The notes below the pieces were generated by a model. It had not been told where the DNA came from and ran no database searches. It saw only the letters and a list, made by a program, of their open reading frames with translations. Made by a program: the position numbers and the translations under genes. A stretch of 64,000 bases of DNA from Macrocybe gigantea (lineage: Eukaryota; Basidiomycota; Agaricomycetes; Agaricales; Callistosporiaceae). Numbering within the stretch: position 1 is the first letter of the stretch; each line of letters opens with the position of its first letter. Positions 1-10,629 of this stretch are shown one piece after another. The stretch covers positions 310,001 to 374,000 of the forward strand of contig SJRY01000236.1 of assembly GCA_011319805.1 (NCBI GenBank), in the 5' to 3' direction.

Positions 1-1013
1 ATGCGGATCACATTCTTCCCCCTAAATCTTCAATCGCGACTTTCGCCCTCTCCACCGGAACGCGGCGTCGACGCTGAACCAACATCCCCGACGCCTTCGA
101 AAAGCAAATGGTTAATTCCACTTGAAGGTCCATCAGCTTACGTATCTCTTCTCGCAAATGAGCCGTATCAACCAACGATGGTGCTTTCTCGGCCGACAGG
201 CCTACCACTCAACCCCCGCCTCTCAATTCTGCCCTCACCACAAGCCGGAAGCCGATATTCCGAATTTACGCTAACACCTGATACATTGCGCTATCTTGGT
301 GGTGTTGTGGCTGAATTGTCCTCCCAGATTCATGAGGTTCAACTCGCTCAAAAGGCCGCTGAAGCTCGCTCTGTCTTGCAAAGACAAGAGCTCAGTCGCA
401 TAATAATGAAATCGAAAGAGTTGGTGGTTTTGGTACAACAGTTGCGAGGCCCAAGGCGAGTCGACACGGAAGCCAGATTCAGACGATTACAGGAAGGGCA
501 GAAAAAACTTGTAGGAAAGATGGATGGTATACTCCAAAGCCTGGCCAACAAAGCTTCTCCAGAGCTGAGCGAGCATGAGAGCAAATGGTTTGAAGAATTG
601 AAACGCATGAAGGAAGAGATAATGGGTTCCGCGAAATACGACGGAGATTCGCTGGCTGCACGAACACGAATGGTAGGATTTCGCTACTGTCCTCTGGCTT
701 CGCAGAGTGCTGATAGTTTGCATCCAGCTGGAACGAGAGTATGCACGGCTCATGCCTGCTCTCAAGGAACTCATGGAAAAGGAAAGGCGACGCAGGCAGA
801 AGCAGGCCACGAACGCGCAAGGGCTCGGAATATCGCAGGCATTCGAGTTCGGCCAAAAGTCAAATCAAGAGTGCGTTATCCCACCGTAGTGCACATTCCC
901 GTTGCTAAACTTCCCCGCCTTCTAGAAAACTGAGGATATCTCAAGTAGAAAAAGAGATCTCCGATCTCGCCGGAAAACTTGAGATTTCTCTGACGTGGCA
1001 TTCTTCCGATTGA
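1..1013 (+). CDS. Nucleoporin Nup82/Nup88, C-terminal part (5' end outside window)
   Basis: This is the 3' end of a nucleoporin of the Nup82 (fungal) / Nup88 (animal) family, a component of the cytoplasmic face of the nuclear pore that works in mRNA export. The frame is open from base 1, so the first ATG is probably internal. Visible are a Ser/Pro-rich linker and then a long heptad-rich coiled coil from about residue 90, the part that pairs with Nup159/Nsp1 in yeast. Two short introns are inferred, 673-727 and 871-925. Removing both restores one frame that ends in ISQVEKEISDLAGKLEISL and a TGA at 1011-1013. The family is recognised from coiled-coil character and motifs such as ELSEHESKWFEELKRMKEE. 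It lies tail to tail with the transporter gene downstream. Confidence 0.75.
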
Positions 1014-1173
1014 TCGTTCGCAAGTAGAAATTGTATTGTCATCCTCTGTACTACCTAGCAGCACCCGTAATTGCATCGCCCGATAACAACTCGAGGAAGA
1101 CCACGGTCGGTAACAAGATACATTCGTTCTTGCCCCGATTTCCGGATAAGTTACATATAGCACCCCAGCTTGA

Positions 1174-3885
1174 TCAATAGACGTAACGGACTGAACCGAC
1201 GTTCATTGTGGCATATCGACGCTAACATCAGGAAGGACTTACAGTCAGGATTCTCTTGGTCCGTAAGGTCATCAAAGGCACGCTCGTGAGCTAAATGCTC
1301 GTCCTAGGTGTCGCACTCGGTCACTCATCTGCAAGCAACAATCATGAGATACATACTGAATTTTCTCCACTGGTCTCCGTAGGAGTCAGGGACTGGGCAC
1401 GTCGTTTCAGAACATTTCGACGCATGAGCCGAATTCGTAAAAAAGCGATGGTAGCAAGTTGGACGCCGTAAACAACAATGTGTGCAATAAAAGCCTTAGT
1501 ATAACGTGGCTTATCGTTGTCACGGAATACTGAAATCCCAGTCAGATATGTTATTCGGTGGAAAATGAAAGGAGCGATTTGGAAATCACCTTGTGGACCA
1601 ATTGCGTTGCCAACAGCCCATGCGCTTCACAGGAGGTTAGGGAATGACAACATTGAATGAAGCCTACTCACATAAATACCAAGCTAGAGGCTACGACTTG
1701 CTTCGTGCGCTGTTGTCAGTCAGTTGACATACGTATGGCACAATACGCGGAACGCTCACGCCTGCGACGTTACCGCTCATTACGGCCAAGTTAAGGACGG
1801 CGACTGCTCCGAAGCCTTGCGTGCAGCTTCAAAGCATATCAGCCAAAACTTGAAACGCGACAGACATCGGAGGATATTACTAAAAGGCTAAAAGCAAGCC
1901 AACTTTCGTATCTGGGAGGCGGGTACACCTAATAAAGTTAAGCAGATGTCGGAAAAAGGAGTTCGAACGCATACATAGAAAGACAATCGTTCCTGCTACG
2001 TTCGGGAGAGTGTACAGCTGTTGATGCAACAATCTCAGCGGGGATCTTGATATACTATGTGCAGCAGGAATTACGGACAAATGCGAGCAGAAGCTTTTGA
2101 TTATATCTTTTGGAGAGGTAAGCTCCGCTGAATAAAAATGCCATGATTATAACTCCTAATCGCCGTCATAAACTCAGTCAAGGCTATACGGAGGCCGGCA
2201 TTCATACCTTGAGCGATTGCCAATAGATAGGTCTGTAGTTGTGTGAATCCCTGAAGGAAGGAAATATCAGAACTGTTGAACATCCTTCTTTAGCTTCGCT
2301 GGACACACAAATGCGGTCAAAATGATGTTTGAGAAGGCTCCCAGACCCCCAGTGGGCAAGGCATTCGTAAAAGATATAAGGACGACTGACCAAACCGTTG
2401 GGTCGGTCAGTGCCTCGACTATCGGTGGTCCAGTGTGAGATGTCAGGCCCCAAGATCCAATTTGATACGGAGCGCTTACAAGCTTGATACATCTGTATGT
2501 CATCAGGGGTGGCTTTCCTTAGTCGAAACTCGATCTTTACCTTAAATTCCCTGTTCTGGATGCCCGTGTCGTTCTTTCTCACTCTTTCAGCCATGAGTAG
2601 ACGGTCCCGAGGTGAAAAACACTTCGCACGCATGGGACTGTCCGGCAGCCACCAGAGAACAAACAAGCCCCAGATGAAGGTCAGACAGCCTAAGAGCTGT
2701 GAAGCGCGTTACGTTGAGTGATGTCAAGCGACAGCAGGTGTAGACATACTGTGAACAAAACTTGCCAATTCTTCAGTCGAAGCCCGTCTATTTGCGCGAT
2801 TCCATAGGCAATGAGACCCCCCACGCATTGTTGAAAGCCATTCATAGAGTAGAAGGAGCCTATCACGAGCGCCTGCTCATCCCGAGTGTACCACACCGTC
2901 GAGCTATTCAAGATGAGCAGTTGATCTGATTAGAGATAATACACTCACAGGAAGACAAAGGCAGGTTGGCACACACACTCGAAAACGCCGAGTAATGTCC
3001 GGACAATTATTAAACCAGTGAAATTTGCACACACAGCTGTGCATGCAAGAACAGCACCCCAGGCAGCTATACTGAGGTATCATCAAACATCGTATGTCGA
3101 ATGAAACAAGTATTTAGCTCACTTGAAAGCCAGATATTTTGCGATTGGCAGCCGCTGAATGAGTCGATTCGTCGGAAACTCCCAAATTAAACTGGTATGG
3201 CATTTCGGTGTTTGATAAGCTATGCGACACGAGAACATCAAAAGAATTTACATCGCAATATAGACTAAAAATGGAAGTAAACGTCTGCTATGGAGGCTCC
3301 GAATAGCGAGGGGTATGGGGATCACGCACCACAGGTTGTCAACCAGGCATATTCTTGGCCCTTGAGATGAGTATCTTCGCGGATGCCCATGATAGACGCA
3401 AAATTGATGGTCCTATGCAGGACGAAAGTCAAGAATTGCAGCTGGATAAAAAGTGTTATAAACAAGCGAACCCTTTGTCCAGCGTTTGGGCAACTTTTCA
3501 ATGCAAAGAGTAATTAAACGACAAATCCGCGAAAGATGAAGAAGGAATTACAGTATGTAATGACCATGACGCTCTTGGAATAAGGATGTCGTGAGTACTT
3601 CTGCCACTGTGTTTGGAACCACTGGGCTCATACCAATACTCTTTTGTGGATCATCCATCGCAACCGCGCATTGGTCGTTTCGTCAATGATTGGTATATCA
3701 GTTCCACTCTCATTTGCGCAAAAAACTCTGCTACTTCAGAATCAATTCCTGGGTGAGTAGGAGCCGTCAGATTGTCGCAAATAATTTGCTTTAGTGCTTT
3801 AATTACCCAGATGCACCGGCACACTGGTGACAGAACGAAGGTCTTTATCAGCGACGTGTTCGACATCGGCACCGTCCAACTTCAT
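1174..3885 (-). CDS. MFS anion:cation symporter (allantoate permease/Dal5 family), frame disrupted near N-terminus
   Basis: Plasma-membrane transporter of the Dal5/allantoate permease branch of the major facilitator superfamily, which usually imports organic anions or vitamins. Family landmarks in order are GIDSEVAEFFAQ (N-terminal tail), MIHKRVL, INFASIMGIREDTHLKGQ, LIWEFPTNRL, VCANFTGLIIVRTLLGVFE, YTRDEQALVIGSFYSMNGF, FVLWWLPDSPMRAKCF, ALTDPTVWSVVLISFTNALP, AVGNAIGPQ and the tail DLTDQENPDFRYVY. About ten small introns are needed. The ATG at 3885 gives MKLDGADVEHVADKD, a normal tail for the family, and the stop is at 1174-1176. Between FAQMRV and IIDETTNARL (about 3695-3720) the frame shifts by one, and the exon joins just after RVL do not resolve. 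Either the sequence has an indel or the gene is decaying. Substrate unknown. Confidence 0.75.
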
Positions 3886-4123
3886 AGCCAACTGAGTCGT
3901 TGATGGGCCGCTGTAATGTGTAGGTCTTACCTTGGGATTCTAGCGTATTCATGGTTTTATGAAGAAATAGGGAGGGGTAATCCTTGGTCTTGTGACGTTG
4001 TTTTTAGAGAACGGAGCCGGTCCAAACCCGCGTTGACTACTGTCCCTGCGATAGTATCGGACCGCAGCGGACCGATGCAATGAGTCAAAGGACTGAAAGT
4101 CGCGCTCCAAGCAAGAAGGCCTA

Positions 4124-5501
4124 ATGTCGACAAGAAATACCAACTCTCGCAAGGAGCAAGTCTTGAGTTGCATCAGAGGCTTGATCCATTGTCTAGTTAA
4201 CATCAAAGACGAGACCGGCGAGTTTCTGTTGGCCCTTCCGGATGGACGGGTAATCGACACAAAAGGATGGAACGACTGGGAGGCGAGTCGTACGCGAACA
4301 GCCAGAAGTATACTCACGCTACTCCCTCTGACACTGTAGTGGACCCATGGCATAGGTAATCTTCCTCCACGTAGTCGAGCATTCTGACATGAACCAACAA
4401 AAGGCCTATACGGTCTATTGAAATTCTACGAAATTACCAACGATGCGGAGGCGCTCACCATACAATTGGACTGGTTCCGAGATCGTCTGGCAGTTGGAAC
4501 GACCAAGGTACACCCAAAGCAATTCATTACAAGAACGAAGCGCTGATTGACTTAGCTAGAATGTCAATACTATGTCACCTTTTCTTACTGCCGCATACCT
4601 TCACCAAGAGAAGCATGCCAATTTCCGTGCTCATCTAGATTCGTGGGCTGGATGGGCCATGTACGACATGCCAAGAACGGAAGAGGGTGGTCTTCAACAC
4701 ATAACTTATCTAGAGGACAACCATCAACAATTATGGGACGACACCCTTATGATGACAGTTCTGCCATTAGCCAAGATAGGGTTGGTCCTAAAGCGCAACG
4801 AGTATGTTGAGGAAGCAAAAAGGCAATTCCTGCTTCAGTGAGCGTAGAAAATCCGTTCTTGCGCTTCTTTGAAGCTAACTTGTCTATCTAGTATTAAGTA
4901 TTTGCAGGACCGAGAAACTGGTCTTTGGTTCCATGGTACGATGACATATGGCTTGCAATAAGTCTTATGTTGTTATTTATGCCTGTGCACAGGGTGGACT
5001 TTCGACGGACGGCACAATTTTGCAAACGCGAGATGGGGACGCGGAAATTGCTGGGCGACGATGGCCATTCCGGAGATCATCGAAATGTTGAACCTACCGG
5101 TCTCTGACGGCGTCCGACTGTTCCTAGCATCTTCGCTGATCGCCCAGATCGACGCCTTGGTCCGCTACCAAGACCAATCCAGCGGATTATGGCACACAAT
5201 CCTCGACGACACATCATCATATTTAGAAGCATCCGCCACGGCGGGCTTCGCATATGGGATCATGAAATCGCTGAGACTTAGGTTGATCCCAAAGGAAGAA
5301 CGGTACGTGAAGGCGGCGGAGAAGGCAGTTCAAGCGATACTCGATAATATTCTGCCTACTGGAGAACTGAGTCGAGTGTCATTCGGAACCCCCGTCTTCA
5401 ACGACCTAGAAAGCTACAAGGCGATCCCACTTACCAGCATGCCTTATGGCCAAAGCCTAGCATTATTGGCTTTGACCGAGTATCTGAGGATCTTATTATA
5501 G
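4124..5501 (+). CDS. Unsaturated rhamnogalacturonyl hydrolase, GH105
   Basis: Predicted GH105 enzyme. The family removes the unsaturated uronic acid that lyases leave on the non-reducing end of rhamnogalacturonan (pectin) fragments. Six exons (4124-4282, 4340-4355, 4404-4507, 4560-4837, 4892-4935, 4993-5501) give 369 residues with no frame break, the usual size for YteR/RhiN relatives. Recognisable are VNIKDETGEFLLALPDGRVI, KGWNDWEWTHGIGLYGL, DNHQQLWDDTLMMTVLPLA (with the conserved acidic pair), WTFDGRHNFANARWGRGNCW and the Ser/Ala-rich SSSYLEASATAGFAYGI helix. The first intron uses a GC donor (GAG|GCGAGT). There is no obvious signal peptide, so the enzyme may act on imported oligosaccharides. 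It is divergent from a Dal5-type transporter 238 bp away. Confidence 0.9.
4283..4339 (+). other. GC-AG intron in the GH105 gene
   Basis: A 57 bp intron whose only frame-preserving donor is GAG|GCGAGT; the acceptor is CTGTAG. Splicing here joins KGWNDWE to WTHGIGLYG, the continuous family motif. The nearby GT alternatives shift the frame. Confidence 0.75.
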
Positions 5502-5776
5502 GCATAGGACAATTGATGGAATAACACCCAAATGTTTCGATAACGTACATGTACTTGTTCCCTAAAATCCGCTGAAGTATACATCGAATCTTGACGAGGC
5601 ACAAAAGCGAAGTAACCCTCACCAAGGACACACACTTGATACACTTAATACTCACAACTTCTACCTAATCCTGATCCTGATAGGGCAAAGGCAAGATATC
5701 CGGTGGTCATTTTTCTGAAAGTGACGTTTAGTGTTGACTCCAGTACACTGATCAACCACACAAACTTAGACCGATT

Positions 5777-6712
5777 TTAAGCCACTTGGGTATTTTCTGC
5801 TCCGAGTTCGAGGACTTGGAACTTGTCGATACCGTTGGACCGGCTTTCATCTTGCATTTGCGGATTGTCATAGTCTCTCGGAGGTGGAAGCTCGACTGCG
5901 CGCATTAACACGTTGGCATCGAGAGGCGCGGGGACATCAGATCCTGTGCTTCTTGGTTGAGTCGTCGCCCGATATGACATAAATCTTGGCGCACCATTCA
6001 GGCTTTCGTCTAGGAATTTCAACAGTAACACGGACGACGGAGCCAATTGTAAGTCTGCAAGCGATTTATCTCGGACTGCCCCATCCGATACCTTCAATTC
6101 ACGCTTTGGGGGTTGGTCTTTGAATCCCATGAACACCAAACTACCTAAGAGGGAATATTGTGACGTACAAAGGATGAATTTGACAGGCTTGACATCTTCT
6201 CTCAGACAACCGCGAACAAAAGCATAGACAGACTTAATCTTGTCCGTAGACTGAAATGTGCGCTCCAATTGTGTACGGTCCGTAAACTTCACTCGGATCG
6301 TAGTCTGGAGGTCTGTAATGAGTAACAACACTTGCTACTCTAGCACCAGCTTACGCTAGGCCACTTCTCCCGTTTAGCTCTTTCGTTCGCCTCACGGACG
6401 GCACGCAGTTGCAAAGGTGCGTCGGTCAAGGCTTGACTTCGCGCGGCCAAGGAGTCTTGGGCGGCTTTGAGCTCCGCAGCAGTCGGGGTGAAATATTCAT
6501 CAGGTAATTGGGCTGAAAACCATGGGCGTTTCGATAAAGTCGATAGTAAGAAGGTAACAAGACTCACGTATAGGAGTGGTGTATGTAGCGTTGGAAGGCT
6601 TGTAAACCCTGAAGGGCCGCATCTCATCAATATTCACCGGAGTGGATGGCGTCCTGGAGTTGGAGCTGCCAGCTTCACTGCTTGCCGAGGTCTGGTTGTT
6701 GGACATGGACAA
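5777..6712 (-). CDS. UBX-domain protein, TUG/ASPSCR1 (Ubx4-like)
   Basis: Probable Cdc48/p97 cofactor. Three exons (6568-6712, 6355-6512, 5777-6304) encode about 276 residues: a Ser/Thr-rich start, a charged helix (TPTAAELKAAQDSLAARS to ANERAKREKWPS) and a ubiquitin-like UBX fold starting TTIRVKFTDRTQLERTFQST and running to SSVLLLKFLDESLN. This helix-UBX layout is typical of the C-terminal half of TUG/ASPSCR1. The ubiquitin-like domain at the N-terminus of animal TUG is absent, which makes this a short form. The start may be the Met at 6712 or the one two codons inside (6706). It is divergent from the PITH-domain gene and convergent with GH105. Confidence 0.85.
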
Positions 6713-7160
6713 AAAGTTGGAAACTGAAATTCCAATTTGGGTACTACATGGTAAGACGAAACGGATCGCCTTACATGTTGCAATTGCTACTAATAAAAAC
6801 TGCAGGAAAAATTAGCAAAGCTGTACCAATGAAGATGCAGAAATACGGATCAGAGGAAAAAAAAAGTTGTCTCATATCACCAACTCCAGGACGCATTGGC
6901 GGGTGGTCCCTTAGCGGAATGATGGCAATCGAACGCAAATTACAAGAAGCATCATGAAAGAGGAACAGATTGAAGAAACACTCACCGGAGGATGTATGGT
7001 GGTTTACTTAGAAAGAAAAGATTGCTCTCTTCGCAAGACGACACGCAACCCCAGTATGTACGCCTATTTGCATGTATTACGGCAAGGGCAAACGAAAGGA
7101 GCACATCTGCCTGTTTTCCTTGAACCCAATATATTCCAATATCTTGAGACGCATTTCAAC

Positions 7161-8069
7161 ATGTCTCATAACCACCATGATCATTGTGGCCACGACAGTC
7201 ATGATCATCATCACGGCATAATTCAGAAGGTCAACTCGGTCCTCAGGACAATCTCTATCAACATATAGATCGGCCTAATGTTGTCGCGCTTAACACGGAA
7301 GAACAAGGTTCAATCATCATAAAACCATGGGATCAACGGTTGGACGAAACTAAGGTCCTCTTCGTGCGACTCAATCTCCGGCAGAAATACTGACATTTCA
7401 ATATTGCAGTCCTTGAAGTCGGACGCCGACGATCAGATGTGCGCCGAGTTTTTCCTGCCATCACCGGAGTGACCTGTAGCACGAAGATTAGCATTGTCCG
7501 TATACCATTCACTGGTTCAGTCAGGTTGCGCTCTCTGTTATTGAAGACTGGCCCCGGGGATGAAACACCATCGAGAGTGCTACTGGTATTGAGCCACACG
7601 CGACAGCAGTCATGCTCATTTCTGATAGCGCCCACCCGCAGTATGCAAATGCGCCTAGTCTCGATTTCGATGATGTCGCGCATAAGACAGCCACTCAGGA
7701 ATGCAATATCCCTCAAGGAAGGGAGATCGGAGAATACCCTCTCAAGTGCGTTCACGACTTCATAGGAATCGGCGTAACGAGCAAACACCCCTATCTACGC
7801 TGTGAAGGACTGCCAAGTTCTCCAACATATCCTCTGTGACACTTTTTTTCCCTCATCGCAGGGTGCCGAGACGTCTCAAGTATACTATGTGGCTTCTTGG
7901 GGCATTGGTCACAGGTATAACTGGCTCTGTTATATATGCTCACCCACCGACATTCTTGTACCAGCATAAGAACAACCCGGTCATCACCGTTTACGAGGCT
8001 CAAGCAAACCTTGCCGATCATGAGAAAATACAAGGAATGGATGGTACGTTCAGCACTCCCCACACATAA
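7161..8069 (+). CDS. PITH-domain protein (PITHD1-like) with His-rich N-terminus; frame breaks present
   Basis: Homologue of the small PITH-domain proteins, whose domain is also the C-terminal, proteasome-interacting part of TXNL1. It opens with a His-rich tail (MSHNHHDHCGHDSHDHHH) that could bind metal. PITH motifs follow: PQDNLYQHIDRPNVVALN, IIVRIPFTGSVRLRSLLLKT, PSLDFDDVAHKTATQECN, QGREIGEYPL, NISSVTLFF and ITVYEAQANLADHEKIQGMD. At least four introns are inferred. Three single-base breaks interrupt the frame: after the His tail (7200-7228), in a T7 run (7843-7849) and at GG 7891-7892, where one extra G would give YYVGFLG as in the family. This looks like homopolymer error in a real gene, not decay, because splice sites and codons around the breaks are conserved. 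Confidence 0.85.
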
Positions 8070-8188
8070 TTCCGACAAGTCTTCGAAGAGTAGGCATAAG
8101 TACGAAATACATACAGCAATTGTGGTATAGCATTAAGAGTTATTAGTTATTGGAACAAGTGTATGAAAGAGATCGTCAGCTATGACTG

Positions 8189-10330
8189 TCAGCTCTGGTC
8201 CGCAGATCCACAATGAACATGCGGCTGGCTGACTGTATGCAGCGAGCTGCGAACCCTTCTGCCAAGACTATGGTCTCTCACACTACCGCCTTTTGTGGGA
8301 CTCTCACCTGCCGGCCTGTCGTCGTCCAGCCAGCTCATTGTTCTCCGTCTTGAATCTGGAACATCGACATTATGCTCGTTTTCGCCCTCCCTGTCCCCAT
8401 CCCGCCATGACGATGGAAAAGGAATTTCGCGTGGCGGGGTGTGCACCAACAGCAGGTGCTGCGTGATAGATCAGAACATTCTATGGTGAAATTACTGGTA
8501 TATTTACCTGAGCGGAGAGAGGCCAATGAGGCCGATGCCGCTAGGCGGCGACCGTAGGCCCGATGATTCACCAGTTGGCGAAATAAGTGTCGCTCTTCTC
8601 CTTCGACTTAAACTCCCGAATCTTGAATTAGGAGCGTCGAGTCCGTTTAACCCATGATCTGGTGGCGTCTCGACGTCAGTCTCCTCCTGGAGATCCTCTT
8701 CTAGAGTTTCATCTAGACCTGCAGGAGCCCAGGCAATTATGAAGACTCCAAGAAAAGTAGCAGCACAGCCGTAAAGGAAGGTGATAATCTCATGAAACTT
8801 TGCCCTCTTGAAATCTCCGTATAGTATGGCTGAACCAGTAATAGCAGACAAGTTGAAAAAGACAAACTGAACAGGGATGACGACCTACACACATCATAAT
8901 TAGATATTCATCTTCATAGAATCAACGCGGTTTACTCACTTTGCTGTCGAAACGCATCAGTGCTCGATTCAGATATCGAATTTGACCAACGCCTGTTCCA
9001 ATGAGCACCTGAAAGTATCAGGTAAAGGCACGCTTGCATTCAAGAAGAACTTACAACGGTAACTGGATAGGTGATCCAATCCCCGAACATGTCGATCGAT
9101 TCAATTGTTAATAGAGTAGAGATCGCTTTCGTCGACAACACGGTAAATCCACCTGAAACAGCATAAGGTTGGGATTAATCAAAGAGTCAGAGAATACTGA
9201 CCGAACAATGCGCACAAGCCTATATCGACGAAAACCCAACGGTTTCCTACGTCCCCGTGAGACAACGTAGCCAAACATATAGCGCCCGCAACGTAGATGG
9301 TGGAATACACCAAGAACGGCACTTGCGAAATAGCCTTCAGCAGTGCATCGGGACCCAACCGAGTGTCCGATGGATTTGAAGAGAGAACAACGGTGACAGC
9401 TCCGATTATAGCGATCAAAATTCCCAACAGATCACGCTGCAAGGAGTCAAGGAAAGGGCATAGAACGCGATAGCTCAACCTACTTTGCGAAAGCGTTCTC
9501 TAAGCAGGAGCGGAGCAAACAGGCAGTTTGAGATGAGGGCGAACTACGTCGACGTAAATAACTCGACTGTTTTTCTGAACCGTAAGTCATGCGTACTGTC
9601 CCAAGTGGCGCAACCACAGAAGCAGGCGCCCAAGCATAGGAAATAAAATTTCCGAGTTCCCCAACGTTCATCAGCAAGAAACCAGTCCACCTAGGGCGAG
9701 AAATGATCTTGTGTATGCCAGCAACAAAGTAGAAAGACCCACCATAGCTTTGATTTTAAATAATCACTCTCACTTGTGACTTTCAACGCATGTCGTCTGG
9801 GTGACGACTTGCGGCGACCGGGTTGGACAAAATCATCGGTAGTGACATCCATGGGTATGACCGAAGCATTTTGCACGACGCCACGCGTGGCGTCGTTGTT
9901 CGTCATTGTCGCCGGGTTTGCTCCGATGCGAAAGTAGACCTGACAAAAAATTGGATTTCCTCTTCTGCGATTCTGGTTCGGACTGCTGGCCGTTCGGATC
10001 CCTTGGTGTCCTCGTACCATAACTTCTGTTACCAGATGCGGAGGTGATAGGAAAAGGCATCAGCGGTTGAGTCTCAACCGGAGAGCGCGTTGGGGTAGAA
10101 TGGTTGTCGTTGCGCGTTAAAAAAAGGTCTTCGTCATTCTCGTCTAGACTAGCTGCGCGCGTCGGCCTGGAAGGGGGATGGTGCCGGTGATCTTCCTCCA
10201 CTCGTTTGTGAGCCAACTTCTGCAAGTTGAGCGCCAAGGAAATGAGGACATTTCCTGATATTGCAACAACAATGCCAATGAGGGTGGATGTGTTGATTTT
10301 CGGAAGATCATCCATGGGACTGGAAAGCAT
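8189..10330 (-). CDS. NIPA-like magnesium transporter (DUF803)
   Basis: Multi-span membrane protein of the NIPA family (Mg2+ transport; endomembranes or plasma membrane). It begins with IGIVVAISGNVLISLALNLQ (TM1) and has a long Ser/Pro-rich loop. Then come LKSKLWWTGFLLMNVGELGN, YAWAPASVVAPLGT, ISNCLFAPLLLRERFRKRDL, LLGILIAIIGAVTVVLSS, VVIPVQFVFFNLSAITGSAI and LYGCAATFLGVFIIAWAP. Seven or more ~50 bp introns occur. A disordered C-tail (IPFPSSWRDGDREGENEHNV) ends at 8189. The start is ambiguous between Met 10330 and 10315; the frame also continues upstream to 10528, but that stretch is unlike the family. The frame between the first exon and the SESDYLKSK exon, and the join before the C-tail near 8465-8512, could not be made exact. 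The C-terminus is therefore uncertain. Confidence 0.85.
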
Positions 10331-10566
10331 GAAGGCCTGTGGGCCCTTGGGTGACAACACATGGAATGTCGCCTGCAGGGATTGAGCATGAGGCGAAACG
10401 CTAGCGAGCAGTGACATTTCCCGGACGTAGGGCGACCGAACAGACGGCGCTTGGCGTCGAGCTCTACGTAGCTGTGGCCACGAGGTCGTTTCTGAACCAA
10501 CAGTGAGCAGTCCAGTTTTTTTGGACAAATACTCGCGTCCAGACCTTCCGTCATTTCTAGACGTGA

Positions 10567-10572
10567 CACGTG
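10567..10572. promoter_or_regulatory. CACGTG E-box between NIPA-like and SEC12 genes
   Basis: CACGTG palindrome within GACACGTGATCACG, 58 bp before the SEC12 ATG and about 240 bp from the NIPA-like start. It is a possible bHLH-type binding site. Confidence 0.5.
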
Positions 10573-10629
10573 ATCACGCTGATCGAGACTGCTGCACTGG
10601 CAGTTGCTTGTGAGTTTCGTGCATTCACC

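Noticed and set aside
10331..10528. N-terminal extension of the NIPA-like protein to Met 10528
   Set aside because: In-frame but unlike the family, and it would occupy most of the divergent promoter with SEC12.
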